Shown: one piece after another, positions 37,636-50,834 of the stretch
Layout: each line of letters starts with the position of its first letter
Numbering within the stretch: the stretch's first letter is position 1
Assembly: GCF_008831285.2 (NCBI RefSeq)
Contig: NC_045140.1
Span: forward strand, 14,867,796-14,931,795
Reading direction: 5' to 3'
Length of the DNA: 64,000 nt
DNA from: Nymphaea colorata
Taxonomy: Eukaryota; Streptophyta; Magnoliopsida; Nymphaeales; Nymphaeaceae
Translations under genes and position numbers: made by a program
The notes under the pieces: model-generated
What the model saw: the letters and a program-made list of their open reading frames with translations, nothing else
The model's database searches: none
What the model was told of the DNA's origin: nothing

Positions 37636-40134
37636 TTTGCATGGTATATGGCTTATAAAAGAATCCGAGATATGTTATCTTCCATTCAAGCATGAGTATG
37701 GTTAGGCCGGTCACATTGGTGACCAAGCGTTCTCTTCAAGCTCGAGTTTTGGCACTTGGGCATAATCTGGTAGGTGGCTCTTTATTGAAGGAAATGAAGC
37801 TTCTTTCTTTTGTTGTCCCCTTCTGTGTATGATAATACCGTGGACGGAAGAAAACCCATGTGCTCTACAGAATCTCTCTGTCTCATACTTTGTCATGAGG
37901 GCCTGCTCAGGTGCTGGTATCCGAAGTTCCACACGGATAAATATACAGATAATGAGAATGCCCAACCAGCCGAGTTCACGTGACTTTTCCTCTTCTTGGT
38001 TTATCTCCCACCTCAAGCTCATCTTTTATGTGAATATGCATTAACTAAGTTTCTTCATTGTGTTTGTGTCATAAGACAAGAATATCAGAGCTGAAATGGG
38101 CATCCTTTATCCATCAAACAAATTCACTGACTGGGATCAAAGATCGAGCTTGTTTCTGTAGATGAACAGTACTTAAACATCTCTCGAGCTTGATCAAGCG
38201 GCTTCACTAACACCAACTTGTGCGTTTTGAGTTTTTTCAACTTGAACTTGTTAAGCAAACTGCCTAAGTAGCAACTTATTTTTCACGGCTCTTATGCATC
38301 AAATGTCCAATTTGATCCCCCAACAAATTTAAGCTGCCAACATGAGCTTCTTGTATCTAAGAAGCTAGATATGGGTCGTCCTAAATTTTGCAAATTAAAA
38401 GATAGTTATCTCTGGATTTCTTATTTGATCTGACGAATGAGCTAGCTCAGTGAAAGGGGGACTGAAATATCCTTAAAATAATAATTTGAAAAAAAAAAAA
38501 CCTTTTTAGAAGGGCAAAAATGAATTGTGAAGAAGTTAAAACGTCAAAAATACCCATTAAAAAAAAAATCAAAATTGCCCTCCTCCCCATTGAGTGCATA
38601 CTTGTCCTCGATCTGCCCCTGTGGACGTTACTATAGGAATGGATGAGATATATGTCGTGAAACTATAACTAGCTAGCTTGTCGCATATGTTTAAGCTGTA
38701 TTGGTCATTATTCGCACATTTGACGAAAGATGAATACTCCCAAAAACTCAGTTGCATCAATCGCGTGCGTAGATCCAAGGGGGTTGGTGCGGTGGAGTGG
38801 ATCGCGTTAATCTTTAAAATAGCCAGTCAAAAAGAATTAACAACTTGTCTCCTTCCTTCAACCGGAGAAGGATGAAAACAACGACGTGGAGTTGATCAAG
38901 CTTGAGCGAACACAGTGGATCTTAATTTTTGAAGCTTCAGATCTAAAACCAAATTGTAAGTCAAAGTACAGTTCATAGAAGAAAGAATGAGGTTTTCCTG
39001 TTCCAATTTTCATACCTTCAATAGAGTGATCATGTTTCCTTATCAATTCCCATTGAAATCTTTGTCATTGTCTACCATGTAGGCCCCCTAATATGAATTT
39101 CAACAGGTTCATAGGATGCATTTGTAGTACTGTGTATACACTTTATCTGCATTTTCAATAATATGTGGAATTTTCCATCTTGGTTGTTTGGATGGAGAAA
39201 TTCACCGGCCTCTCATAGCACACTGTCTGGGGTGGCTTTGATTGGATGGAGCTCAAAACCGCAAGAGAATTTCCTCATCGAAAGATATGGTTTATTACTT
39301 CGAGGTTTATGTACTTTCAGAATATTGTGAACTTCTAAATCGCTAGATTTGCAGATTGGGAGTCACCACTTTAAAACCCTAATCTTAAGTCATCAAACTT
39401 GTTAGCAACTAATTAAATGAATAGTCCATTCTTGCGTTATTCCTAATGTATATTGCTATCATGTTTCTTCTAAATCAGTCCTTGAAGTTAAATTTGCCAA
39501 CCAAAACCTCCTTTATTGCCTTTCAAACTAGTAGCTAAATCAGCAGAAGGAGAAATTTAATTACCATAAAAAATTGGTACAGAGTAAGGAGGATGAACTA
39601 CCAATCCCCAGAAATTAAGAGTGCCAGTCACATATAATTTAGTTGAAGAATCTGTTCTTTTTGGCTCTGAATCTTGTGGTTCTAAGACAAGATTTTCACT
39701 TGAGCGAAAGAGAAAAAGAGGGTTGTGGCGGCCTTCAATGTTAGGTAGGCGTCGGCACATGCGTTGTTACTTTGGGTCAGGTCTTGGTCGGTGCAGGGTA
39801 GGGCAAAGATCAACTTTGGGGAAGATGGGTGCGTTACAGTACCTAACCCAGCAGCTGCGGCCCAACAATTTTGTCGACCCTCCCGACTTGTGTGCCCTCA
39901 TTGATAGTCTCATGCATGAAATCAATTGGATCGTTATTATAAGGTCAGGATAACGAATCGGACAAATTTTGTTTGGTAAGTTCGACAGCTCTACAGCGGT
40001 AGGCAACTGGTCAGGTAGAACCAAACGTCACCTAATTTATATCTTCAAGTTGTTTGCAACTCAAGTTTTGAAACTTCAACAAGAGTTGCAGATGCACGCT
40101 GGTGACTACAGGTTGTCATAACTTAAATTTAGGT

Positions 40135-40138
<4 letters not shown>

Positions 40139-40189
<51 letters not shown>
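40139..40189. repeat. TA microsatellite (about 25 units)
   Basis: One of the two longest pure TA runs in the window. Confidence 0.93.
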
Positions 40190-40191
<2 letters not shown>

Positions 40192-43100
40192 TTTTAGACT
40201 TATCATTCTATGAAACATTAAAGTTGATTAAATGAATCACACATAATCAGTGTGTATGGTCCCTGTATATTTAATTATTCATTAAAAATCAAAATATCGA
40301 AAAGGCAGATTACAAGCTAAGTGCCACTTCGGTGTTTTAACTACGAGAAATCGTTGCTTGCTTGATTTCTCGGAAAGAAAAACACGTTCAGCAATAAACC
40401 ATTCATACACAGATTCACACCTGAAACTCAGTAAGGATCCGACTTATTTCTGGAAGCCCACAAAACCCCTTAAGGTGGACTATTGAATTGGATAGAAAAG
40501 CAAAACCCCTATCTTAATTAAACCTTACCAGTTCACATCTTTACTAGTATTGCACAAAATTGGATATCATGAGGAAAGTCACATGAGATCGTCAGGATTT
40601 GAGAACCATGTATTTAAGATCAGACTCTCTCTCTCATCTGATATTAATCCGACCTTTTCTTAATGCCAAAGAAGTAAAAATAAGGCTCTTAAGAATAAGA
40701 TTCTTAGTTTGAAGAACCATAAATTTTACAATAGATTTTTTTCCACATCAACACAAGCATGTCACATCATGGACACATCAGATGTGTGGATTTCAAATCC
40801 TGAGTAATCAAATGCCCTTTTAATGAAGGCAAAGAAATGACAATTTGGAGAAATAGTAGGCCATGGATTCTTTTCTTTTTAATGTTCATTCTGGTACTAT
40901 TTCACATAATTCGCAATTTAATGCCATCGGACGACAAGAAATTCTATCAAGAGAAACAGTAGTTGGGTTCAGGGACTTGGCTTTTCTCTCAATTCATGGC
41001 TAGTAGATCGTTTTTAGGGGCTATACCAATATTATCAGAATTACGCATTGGATCCGGAGAACTGCCGATTTGATGAACCGACTGATCAAACAGTTTGTCT
41101 AAATCTATTGTGAACCTATGATGATAAAATAAATGAAAAATATTTTTCAAATGAAAAGTTAATTAGGGGCACATGAAGAGGAGGGTCTGCAGTTCAATTG
41201 ATGTTAACGTAGCTCAAGATCTTAGAGGCAAGAAAAATGGGAGCAGCCTTCTACTCTTTTTCGAGGGTGGGTTCTAATCCTCTCGTTCTCTCAAAAGTAA
41301 ATAAAAAAAATATTAAAATTTAAAATTTTTTTAAAATATTTAAAAGAAAAATAAGAAACTACTAACACGATATACTCTTAAAAAATTGGCTACCAATTAA
41401 ATGAAGGCAGAGGGCAATGTCAACCCCTTTGAGGCAGTTTAAAAGATGAGCTAAGTAGAGTTAATGCATGCCAACCTTAGCTGATGTATATGTGGTCCTT
41501 TAGACGTGATATTAACGTGCCGAGAAGAACCTGAATATGGATTGCGTACCCAAATAGGAAACTTCATGAGCTTAATTATTCAATTAGAAAAATTGATTTT
41601 ATCAAAAGTAAATATTATATGCTCTCAGACCGGCTTTGAATTCATAGGGCTTGGACTTGGGACCAGCAACAAAGAGTATTATTAACTTTTTGTCACGAAG
41701 CCGAACCCGCGTTCCAATAGATTTCGTTTAAACCAGCACACAGAGTGGGGGAAAAAAAATGTCCGAACAAGAAATATGTGAATCATGGTTTTATAAAGAA
41801 TGAACCGAACAGATGTGACATATGTATATATGAAAAGTTGATGAGATGCAAACACAACCTTGTGGACCAATATCGCTATACTGTTTATAAAATTTTGGGT
41901 CGGGACCATATTTTGATATAGACATTGAAGTTTTTCCAGTTATAAGAAGGGGTCCTCCCTGCATATTAAATCAACTTTTATGAGTCAAAATCTCGCATTG
42001 CTGATTAACTGGTTTTGCTAAGCTTTGAAAAATCAACTATTTAATGTCCTTCTAGAAATTTGAAAGATCAGCAACGTACTTTCATTGCGAATACACTTTT
42101 TTTTTGTTTTAACTAAAACTGTATTTGTTAGCTATATCTGCTGGGCATTAATAGTGTTCAAAACCATGAGATATATATCTGTTTAAGTAAACACACTTGT
42201 GTAGATATTTGCCATAATAAACTAAAATTGGCCCTTACCTAAATTTTGTTCCTCCTGATGCTTAGTCTGTATACTTTTAGCAACTTTGAGTGGTTGGTTG
42301 CTGCTAATGGTAGAAAATATGGACCACTCTATTTTTTTTATTTTAAACTTTTTTTTTAATCTTGTCCCCATAAATATGATGTGCTAGACATTCTTTTAAT
42401 AGGAATCTACCATCGGAAAAATTAATTATAACATATAGGTTGGCATCTAGAATTTTTTTAAAAAACTATGGGCCTCACTGATTCGACTTTTTTTTTTTTG
42501 TCTTGAAAAGTCTTGAATTTCTTAAAAAGAAAAAACATAATCCAAGACTTCCCTTTCTGAGAACAGAGCATGTTGGATTAACCAATTTGCTCGCATTCAT
42601 GAATTATCACAGGAATCTATACTATGCCGATCGACGACAAGAGGAAAAGACTTTAGTCACGAGTACGTGTATATCAGAACAATAAAACCCTGATGATATG
42701 GATGAGTTGATTCCTCTTTAAACATCTCTAATGTTTTGTAGTTGAATGTTTTCAACCTACAAATCCCAAATATTGTTTAATTGTCATCAGTTTACAGCAC
42801 CTTATGATATGGCAGGTTAATTTCTTCTACGTGGAGTGAAACGAAATTAAGATTGTTTCTGGAAAAGATCGGAGCAGCGGAAATGAGAAGTGTAAAGTTT
42901 TGAATAAATATCATACATAAGTCGATGAGATTGGGAAAGCAAAGCAATCAACGTAAGGAGAAAACGAAAGCCGAAAGGCCAAATTTGTTGACAACTGTGG
43001 TTGAAGGCCCCGCCCTCCACGCCTTCCTTTCCTCCCTATCGTAAGCGGCCAGCCGGTGACCGACACCGGCCGGCCACCGGCGGAAAAAAAGGCCGACGCG

Positions 43101-44684
43101 TGACCTTTTCAATCGCTCTCTCAGCTCCTCGCCACGTACGTCCCTCAGGTGGTCTTTCACCGTTCTTGTTTTTGACGCACGAGCTGGAAGCCGAGAGTAG
43201 AGTTTCCGCCCACCTTCCTCATTCCCTCCTCACTCGGTCTATCGACGACCATTAAAGGGGGAGGGCCATTGTCATATGCATCTACAGTGAAAAAGAAAAA
43301 GATGGTTAAAGAAAAGAGAGAAAAGGAAGAGAAGAAGGATGAAAGAAATCAACCCTTGAACAGATTCATCATTATGATGAAGACGTGACGTGTCGGATGC
43401 TTAGAGTTAGACGTGCCAAATTCACACACTACTTAAACTTCTTTCTTTGTTCGTGAGAGAGAGACTGCATGCAACATCGTCTGGAGGTGCCATGGCTTCC
43501 TTGAATTTTAAAATCCGCTCTTATCTTCCTCTCGCTTTCCGACTACCTGTCTCTCACCGGAGGTTCATGTACCGAGACGCAAGGCAGCTGCCTTAGGCAT
43601 ATTTTGGTTAATTTGTTTTCTTTGTTGACTGCATGGTGAATTGGGTTAGGCAGATCTCATTCAAATGATATTTAATGATCCATGCGCTTTGTCGATATCA
43701 ACCTCTTGACTTTCCTCCACTTAATGCCTTGTGGATTAATTAGCTCGATATTAACATCTAAGCACCACGGACGACTTGGATCATGTTTGTTTTTCTTAGT
43801 GCATGCGACTTTCTATCTCGAATACTGTAGATAAAACCGGCCATAAAAATGTCAACACGCAAAGTTTAGTGCCCTGCCCAACAAATTAAGTTCCCCTTCA
43901 TGCAAACCAGGAGTTCATTTCTTGCGAGTAAAACTCAAATGAATTAGGGACTAGTGTAAGTCTTTCCATGATTAACTCTTCCATTATTAGGTGTTTGTCT
44001 CCGGTGGGACATGTTCGATGAGGGTCCACTTTTATATTTTTTTTTTGTTTAATCTTACAAGACAGGCTCATTAAGTGGTCTGGTCTTTGAATTGTCGACA
44101 AGTCGACATTCGACATAGAAGCACACACATTCATGATTATATCAATAAAATTAAATTTGTTGATGGAATTAGTTTTACAAGGTCATGAAACATTAAGGTA
44201 CTTACAAAATAAACACAGAATGAATGAACTTGTCCGAACACAGGGCAGGGCAGCCAATCAGCATCTATACAATGCAAAATGCCTGTAGAAATGTTTTGGT
44301 ATAATTGGCAATGTTGGCACTTAGAAAAAATCTAAACTAGGATGAACTCTCGGGGATTTCACCTCTAAGATAATATCCTAGGTTAGGGTGAGCAACAAGT
44401 TTCAGAAAAAGTATGTCGAGTTGAATGTTTATCTTTTAAGTGTCATTGTCGTGAAGAACTTCTTTCACAAGTTCGATGCTTATTACAACCACGATACACC
44501 TGTCCAGCCATGAAGTGCTCCTCCCTTTTTTAAACCCTACATGTGTGCTCAATGTAGCAAACCAGCCTATGTTGACTACTGATCATTTACGTAGTCTATC
44601 TTCTTCTTTTTCTTTTTTTACTGAGCAATGAACCCTGTAAAGGACCAGACTACTTAGTAGGCCTACTGGACCACAGCATAATGA

Positions 44685-44704
44685 ATCTCTCTCTCTCTCT
44701 CTCT
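44685..44704. repeat. CT microsatellite
   Basis: About ten CT units. Confidence 0.88.
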
Positions 44705-46150
44705 CCTTTTCATTCTCTTGATCCATACACGTGTAACACCTTGGGACAAAGAACTATGATCTTCAAACTTCAAAGTGCCACTTCAAAACTGTGCTCTTTT
44801 GAAACTTCTAATCCGGATAATAGGCAAGCAGATATAGGGGACAGGAACAGATCCAATTTCCTTAGATGGGTAGCCGTCTGATCTAATTAAATAGATGCAA
44901 TGGCGCTCCATATCCCGATCCAGGCAGAGTTAAGTATCTGGGATTTTCTCTTTATTGAAATCGAATTAACCCAATTCAATTTGTCCTTCACATAAGAAAA
45001 TGAGCAAATGGAACCAAGTTATGGGCACCCAATTTCATGTCGTAGCTTTACAAGGTCTGGAGTTTCGTACCGGGTCCAAGTTACATATAGATTTTAGGAC
45101 CTACCCTACCTACTCTTTGTTAAGTACAAAGTACGTTGTTGAATGGAGCACATCGCGAGCCAAATATCTTACAAGTCCCTTTCTTTTCACTTGTGACACC
45201 AAATAAAGTTGAATGTATAAAAACTTTTCCAATTACAATGCATTTGGAACCAAAATCTGGTTTAGCATCATCCATCCATCTTTTATTTTCAATCAACAGG
45301 TTTCAGCTGATATTCTGAAAGGATCTGCCGCTACTGCATGGGGTTATAACTAACTTTTGTTCTTTTTACTGGTTCAAACCATTTCCACCTACGTTTCCCT
45401 CATTCTCCAGGACCAACAAGAGTTCTTTGAATCCAACTTTCCTTAATTTTCAAGTACATCTGTCTGAAAATATGATGATTACTGTTGTTTGGTACTTACT
45501 TGATAATTATCAGGATTTAAGTTATGGGTTGTTCATTTAAATCAAGATATAAGTTACCAAGATGGGCTGTACCTATCCGACCAAGCCGTCTAGTGTTCTA
45601 TCAAATGTTAGCTTTCTCACTTCCTACTTGCAAAACCTTATCATGGCATGGTTCTAATCTAAATCTACAACTATATAAGCATGCATAGACCGGATCATAT
45701 TGGGTCTTGTCTGATGTAACCCACATCTGACCTTCTTCAAGCCCTGCACCTCTAGGATTTCAAGCGGGTCAAATCTAGAATTGCTAAATATATACATGGG
45801 GATTTTGATAGAAAATAGCTAACATTCGTTGAAGCACCTACCCATCTGGCTAGCAGCTAAATCGAAGAATTTCAATTCTAAAGAAGACAAAAGATTTGAT
45901 ACCCGTTGTTCATCTCTGTTCGCCAAAAGTTGGCTCCAGTTTACCAACAAACTATGTCCTCCTCAAGTGCTAAGGAAAACGGAAGACCATGTGCACATGC
46001 TTCACTTCGTGCCGTCGAACACTATTTCATGATTCATAGCTTTTTAAGCTTACGTCTGCTTGAGAAATTCAAAATCAAAAATACTGTCAGCAAGAGGAAC
46101 AAGGGACTGCTGTATTAGATCGACCAGCGTCACAAACACCAAATTTTTAC

Positions 46151-46764
46151 TCTTCTCTCTTTTTTCCCTATTTTAAAAGCTCTTCAATTTATTATCAGCG
46201 ACAGACAGAAAGGAAGCTGTTTCTCTCATCGTGTTCACTACCAACTCCTCTTTGACACATTCTTTTAGGCCATGAGAGAGGACCACCATTCTCTCCAGCC
46301 TACACTTGTGCAGAAACAATCTGTTGCTAGGGAGAGAGAGACGGTGGAAGAAGGGAGGGAAGGGAGGGAGGTGGGGGGCGGTGATGACGGCCCCATAGGG
46401 CGGTGCACTGACGGTTTACGTGGGCGCAGGAGAGTTGGAGTGAAGCAAAAGTCACAAAAGGCGGACAAATTATTAAAAAAAACGCGTGGGACCTCACCAC
46501 ACACGTCTCTCAAATCTTTTGCCGCCCATATATCGGTCCTCTGCCTCTCTCTCCTTCACAAATCACACGCCCTCCCTCCTTTTGATACGCCCCCGCCCGG
46601 TCCCCTTTTACAACCATTTCCAACTGCTTTCACCTGCTGCCAGCGCCCTAGGGACGGCGGAAAACCGGTGCATCTCTTCGACTGATCACGATGGTTGTCG
46701 AGACTTGTTAATTTTCAACTCTTGGTTTAATCTGAAACTCCTGTTGATCTTCTGCTAACAAACC
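46151..46764 (+). promoter_or_regulatory. promoter and leader of the ERF gene (inferred)
   Basis: A TATA-like CCTATTTTAAAAGC lies near 46167. A GA-rich block (46330-46375) and a CT-rich block (about 46535-46600) then lead to the start codon at 46765. The open frame at 46272-46685 is low-complexity and out of context, and is treated as leader sequence. The start site itself cannot be fixed. Confidence 0.35.
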
Positions 46765-48201
46765 ATGGAGGCAGATAGGACGGAGGAAGCACTGGAAAGG
46801 CGCCATTCGAGGCCACTCTTAGCTCCGGAAGCGACCACGAGGCCTCTTAAGAAGGTTCTTCGTAGTCCTGAATCGAGAAGGGGGAGGCATCCCTCTGATC
46901 CGCCTGCCTCCTCCTCATCGTCTCCTGTTGAATCTCAAAACAAGCAGAATTTAGCGGCTGCAAATCGTTTGTTCCCGTTTACTCTGCAAAATGGAACAGA
47001 TACCAGCCATATGGCTGCTGCCACCATGTGCCCAGGCCCTGCTTCTTTCCCTTGTCAACCAGTGGCACCCGCGCCTTTGCACCCTCCACCACAGCAACAG
47101 CAGCACCAGCAGCAGATGCAGATGATATCGTTTGCTCGTCAACCAGGGATGCAGAATCCGAACAACAACAACAACTGCCCTTCTTCTTCTTCTTCGTCTT
47201 GTTCGCCAGAAGCAGAGATGAGGATGATCGCAGTGAGCAACATTCACCGACAGCAGTATAGTCAGTTACAGCATCAATACAATCAGCATCGTTACCAGGA
47301 GCAGCTGCTCCGTTACTGGAGCGACGCTCTAAACCTCAGCCCCCGTGGTGGCGGTGCAAGTAGTAACCAGCGGCAGCAGCAATTGATGAATCCGCCGTTG
47401 ATTAGGCCGACCAAGCTGTACAGGGGAGTGAGGCAGCGTCACTGGGGCAAGTGGGTCGCGGAGATCAGGCTCCCCCGCAACCGCACCCGCCTCTGGTTGG
47501 GCACCTTCGACACCGCCGAAGAGGCCGCTCTCGCTTACGACCGCGAGGCTTTCAAGCTCAGAGGGCAGAACGCGCGTCTCAATTTTCCGGATCTCTTCCT
47601 TGGGACAGAAAATCCCTCTACATCGTCGTCATCTCTATCGTCTTCTTCCTCCCACCACCTCAAGCACTCTCCGCCCTCTTCTGCCTCATCCTCTGCGCAA
47701 CATCAGCAGCACAATGAAGAAGTCCCTCCTCCCGTGATACCTGTCAAAAAAGAAGAGGCGGCCCGCCCTTCTCCTGGTTCCAGAGGAACACATCTTCCTA
47801 GCCAAGGGGTGGAGGAAGAAGAAGAAGAAGAAGCGGAAGGCAATGACAGTCGAACATTTGACGGAGAAGAGGTGGTGGAGGCTGAACTCTACCCGGCTTC
47901 ACCCACCATGGAGATGGCAACAGCAATGCAAGAGCTACCTCCTCCATCATCCCCTGCTTTTTATTGGGGAAACTTGGATGAAGTTGACGCTGCTTGGTTT
48001 AACAGCATTCCAACGTGGGACATGGCTTGCCCCGATGCCTTCTATCCACCTGTTTCTGCAACTCAAACTGATCCCACTAACTTGGATTCTTCAGATATTG
48101 CTGCCCCTCCCACCGGCTCTCCTGTTTCTCCGTCCCTTTCTCTTCCTCCTCTCTGTTTTCCTTCTCTGATTTACAGAGACACATGGAGGGATTACAAATG
48201 A
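46765..48201 (+). CDS. AP2/ERF transcription factor, DREB A-6 (ERF group I) type
   Basis: Encodes 478 aa in one exon. A single AP2 DNA-binding domain spans residues about 218-275: [17 protein letters not shown], then [16 protein letters not shown] and ARLNFP. The valine at AP2 position 14 (V231) with leucine at position 19 (L236), and the [12 protein letters not shown] wording, fit the A-6/group I branch (RAP2.4, ERF053-ERF062 relatives); [16 protein letters not shown] is closest in memory to ERF061/ERF062. The N-terminal third is rich in Gln, Ser and Pro. The C-terminal part has a run of nine Glu interrupted by one Ala (about 352-361) and an aromatic-acidic stretch near [12 protein letters not shown], likely activation sequence. 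It should bind GCC-box or DRE-type promoters in the nucleus. ATG 46765 has a strong context (ACCATGG). Confidence 0.95.
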   Translation: MEADRTEEALERRHSRPLLAPEATTRPLKKVLRSPESRRGRHPSDPPASSSSSPVESQNKQNLAAANRLFPFTLQNGTDTSHMAAATMCPGPASFPCQPVAPAPLHPPPQQQQHQQQMQMISFARQPGMQNPNNNNNCPSSSSSSCSPEAEMRMIAVSNIHRQQYSQLQHQYNQHRYQEQLLRYWSDALNLSPRGGGASSNQRQQQLMNPPLIRPTKLYRGVRQRHWGKWVAEIRLPRNRTRLWLGTFDTAEEAALAYDREAFKLRGQNARLNFPDLFLGTENPSTSSSSLSSSSSHHLKHSPPSSASSSAQHQQHNEEVPPPVIPVKKEEAARPSPGSRGTHLPSQGVEEEEEEEAEGNDSRTFDGEEVVEAELYPASPTMEMATAMQELPPPSSPAFYWGNLDEVDAAWFNSIPTWDMACPDAFYPPVSATQTDPTNLDSSDIAAPPTGSPVSPSLSLPPLCFPSLIYRDTWRDYK

Positions 48202-48939
48202 GCTGGAGATTTTGACTTTTTATTTATTTTTATTTTTTTACTGATTCCTCCTTTGCATGGTTGGAACCATATAGAAGCATAGATTATTGCTAGGTAAGGC
48301 TTAGTAGGCATCTTCTTCGAGTTCAATGTCTTTTTAGTCATGTCATTGGCTCACTAGTTGTTAGAACACAGTAAAGCTTTTTCTGTGCTGTTCTCATCCC
48401 ACCACGTACCACGCTGGCTCCATGCGCACGGTAGGCATTCTTTTTTCACAGCCTATCTTGTTTGAGCTTGAAAAGTTCCTCCTTTTCCCCTATCAGGTCC
48501 AGTAGATGAGGACGATATGTTCCTTCTCAACACACTTTCTATAGCTTGGCTGCATATTTTTTGAAGCCAAAAGGGAAGATTAAACTTCGCTGTTCCCATC
48601 CTTGTACTGTATTTCGGACTCCATGTACCAACTCTTAGCTGTTAGTTTTGGTCTTTACATCATCTTTTTCAATCTACTAGGGAATCGGATTGCGATTTGT
48701 TTGGGATGTCCAATTCACCTTTGATGTGCTTTCTTTAGTTTCTGTGCCTTTATTTCTGTTTCCAGCAACAGCAAAGAAGGGCGCTAGGAGAAAGCTTTCA
48801 GGATATCCTCCCCTTCTAGGTTCAGTTATTTTTGTAGCTTGCTTACTTACATTTCTGCTCTACATAGTTTGTTGGCTGTCTTCCACAGAAAATAACATAG
48901 TTTTTCTTGGCTGTTTTTCATTGAATACATGGTCAAGCC

Positions 48940-49014
<75 letters not shown>

Positions 49015-49909
49015 TTCACTCAGACCCATGGTTACTGGCCCAACCAGCTCTTCCTTTCCCTCTCCACCCCTCATTCCTCTCTCTCTCTTCATTCGATGTA
49101 ACAGAGAGGGAAAAAAGGTGGGTGAGAAAGAAAGGAGGGAAGTGGAAAAGTGAGAGAAAGCGATGGACAAACGGTTCAGCCTGAACTTGTTTCTTCTGTA
49201 TATGCAGACACTCTGTTTAAGGTTTTTCAGTTGACAGTGGTCAAAATTTTGTCATTGGGAAGCATAATTATCCGGTAAGGAACTGACCAAGAACGGCTTA
49301 TTATTGCAGATACGACATATACGAACCAACATAGTATGTATCCACTATAAACAGGACCAGGATAGATACCTCTTGTAGGATGTGTAGCGGAAGACGTGAA
49401 ATCGACGAACAGCGATGTAGCTCGACAGGGACAGTCATCTCACGTTGGAGAAAGATCTTGGTTCACGGTCCTCACCGCAGAACATGCTCCATCTATCGTA
49501 TTTTTCGTTTCAAGCACATATATGTATATATACATATGTATTTTCAACTGTGCGATTGCTCTCACTTTGTGCCTCTTAGGTTCTCCATCTTCATTCAATA
49601 GAGATATGAAGAGGCATCAATAAATTAACGGTGTGAAACCGTGTTTAACGCTTTTCTCCAGATCTTGCTCATCATGGGCAGATCCTAATCCAATATGAAT
49701 CAAAGCAAGAAAAAAAAAAAACAGAACACTCCGAAGATGAAATCGGGTATCTGGATCAGTAGCTTTTGTGAAAGTAAAATACAACCAAGTGTATGTACTA
49801 CCATTTTAAGTGTCACCACCAGTACACTGATGAAACCAATCAAGACAAGTATGGTCTTTGGTGGTACCAAGCATGCAACGGAAAGCGGTAAATCAAGTAT
49901 GAAGGGTAC
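48202..49909. other. 3' flank of ERF gene, no further gene seen
   Basis: Contains the probable ERF 3' UTR and a CT plus TA microsatellite. The open frame at 48690-49184 is mostly translated microsatellite and is not taken as a gene. Confidence 0.5.
48941..49011. repeat. compound CT/TA microsatellite
   Basis: About nine CT units run directly into about 26 TA units. Confidence 0.95.
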
Positions 49910-50436
49910 CTGATCTCCACTTGAGATATTGGTGTGCCAATTATCAGCCCACGGTAGCTTAGCTTGTTCAAGGATGACACAGAAAGATGCCTTTCCCACT
50001 CCCTCGTCTTTATCACCATTTTGTGACGCCTGATTTCTTGAACGGCGGTGACGCCTGACAGAAGAGGCGGTTTACAACTTTGCTCCCCTGAGAAAAATAC
50101 CATTATTCTTCTATTTTGAACGATGATGGTCTAGCTCATTGACCGATTCAATCGAATTGGTCCAGCTGAAACTAATTAAAAGGAGATGCTTGAGCTTTTG
50201 AGAATAAACGAATAGGTTGGCCATCAGGGCAAAGTTACTCATCCTCCTCTGTACTTTAATTAGCTAAGCACCACTCAAGCTAGCCACACGCATTGCCAAT
50301 CTCATGCCATGCGCAGGACGAAAGAACAGGTTGAGGGCCACCACTTACCGCAAATTTTACAGGAACGATCTTGTGTTGCCCTTCCTTTGTCATTGAGTTC
50401 TTCTCGGCAGAGTTGACAGAATCGATGCTTTTTGAG
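49910..50436 (-). pseudogene. two linked Cys-rich exons of unknown function (gene or fragment)
   Basis: Two minus-strand exons fit together: 50436-50349 (88 bp; acceptor ACGTTTCAG, donor GCG|GTAAGT) and 50087-49910 (178 bp; acceptor TTTTCTCAG, donor ATCAG|GTACCC). The split codon restores one frame through both. The translation has paired cysteines (CQLC, then 15 residues, then CKIC) in HRFCQLCREELNDKGRAT, and then a basic region EIRRHKMVIKTREWERH. The C-x2-C pairs suggest zinc binding. The start exon and terminal exon are not found; the frame upstream of 50436 begins only with a TTG. I do not recognise the family. It may be an internal part of a real gene or a captured fragment; the pseudogene label reflects the missing ends. 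Confidence 0.35.
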
Positions 50437-50663
50437 CTGAAACGTGGGGCCGGGACTTAATAGACATGGACGACCGAATTGACAGAAATGTGAGATGAGA
50501 TGGAGAACAGGTGGTAAGGACGGAGCGACGAGTGATAAGGTAAGACAAAAGCTATGAATCAAGTGCAAAATCTGGACCTATTGCTCCTGTCACAGCCTTG
50601 TCCTCCAGGCAGTATCATTAAGTTTTACTTCAAGGGGCTCACCTGAACGTTACTTCTCTGAGC

Positions 50664-50834
50664 CAATGGCAGAGCCAGAAATGTCTAGCTGAAGGGCACT
50701 AGTAGGTCAAATTATAAACTTTGAAGGGCACCTGTAAGTAAAAGTTATGGAAGTAACTATATACAAATAAGACAATTTATGTGGGCTGCCTGGTGTGGGC
50801 AACTGCCAACATCAGCCCACACCCGCCTTTACTG
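50664..50834. mobile_element. ~171-bp MITE-like element, same end type as 37456
   Basis: Starts CAATGGCAGAGCCAGAAATG and ends near CCCGCCTTTACTG, with GGGCAACTGCC inside the right part, as in the element at 37456-37635. The ends are degenerate and no target duplication is clear. Confidence 0.45.

Larger units (their letters stand above)
32116..46150. other. long intergenic stretch
   Basis: No gene I can support in about 14 kb. Contents: a GC-rich patch near 32680-32960, mixed AT/AC repeats, two MITE-like elements (34421-34567, 37456-37635), TA tracts, a GC-rich patch at 43010-43100 and a 34-codon open frame at 43492. Open frames on the minus strand at 35534-35776 and 37711-38022 look random in composition and have no recognisable domain, though a weak leader-like minus-strand region near 36000-36180 is noted. 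Confidence 0.45.

Noticed and set aside
39621..40024. overlapping open frames of 110 and 85 codons on opposite strands
   Set aside because: Both are open over the same bases with neither showing protein-family features. Treated as chance.
46272..46685. 137-codon open frame before the ERF gene
   Set aside because: Low-complexity GA/CT sequence in the probable promoter and leader, with no domain and a GGGGG-rich composition.
48690..49184. 164-codon open frame after the ERF gene
   Set aside because: Its middle is a translated CT/TA microsatellite (Ser-Leu, then Tyr-Ile repeats). The flanks have no protein features.
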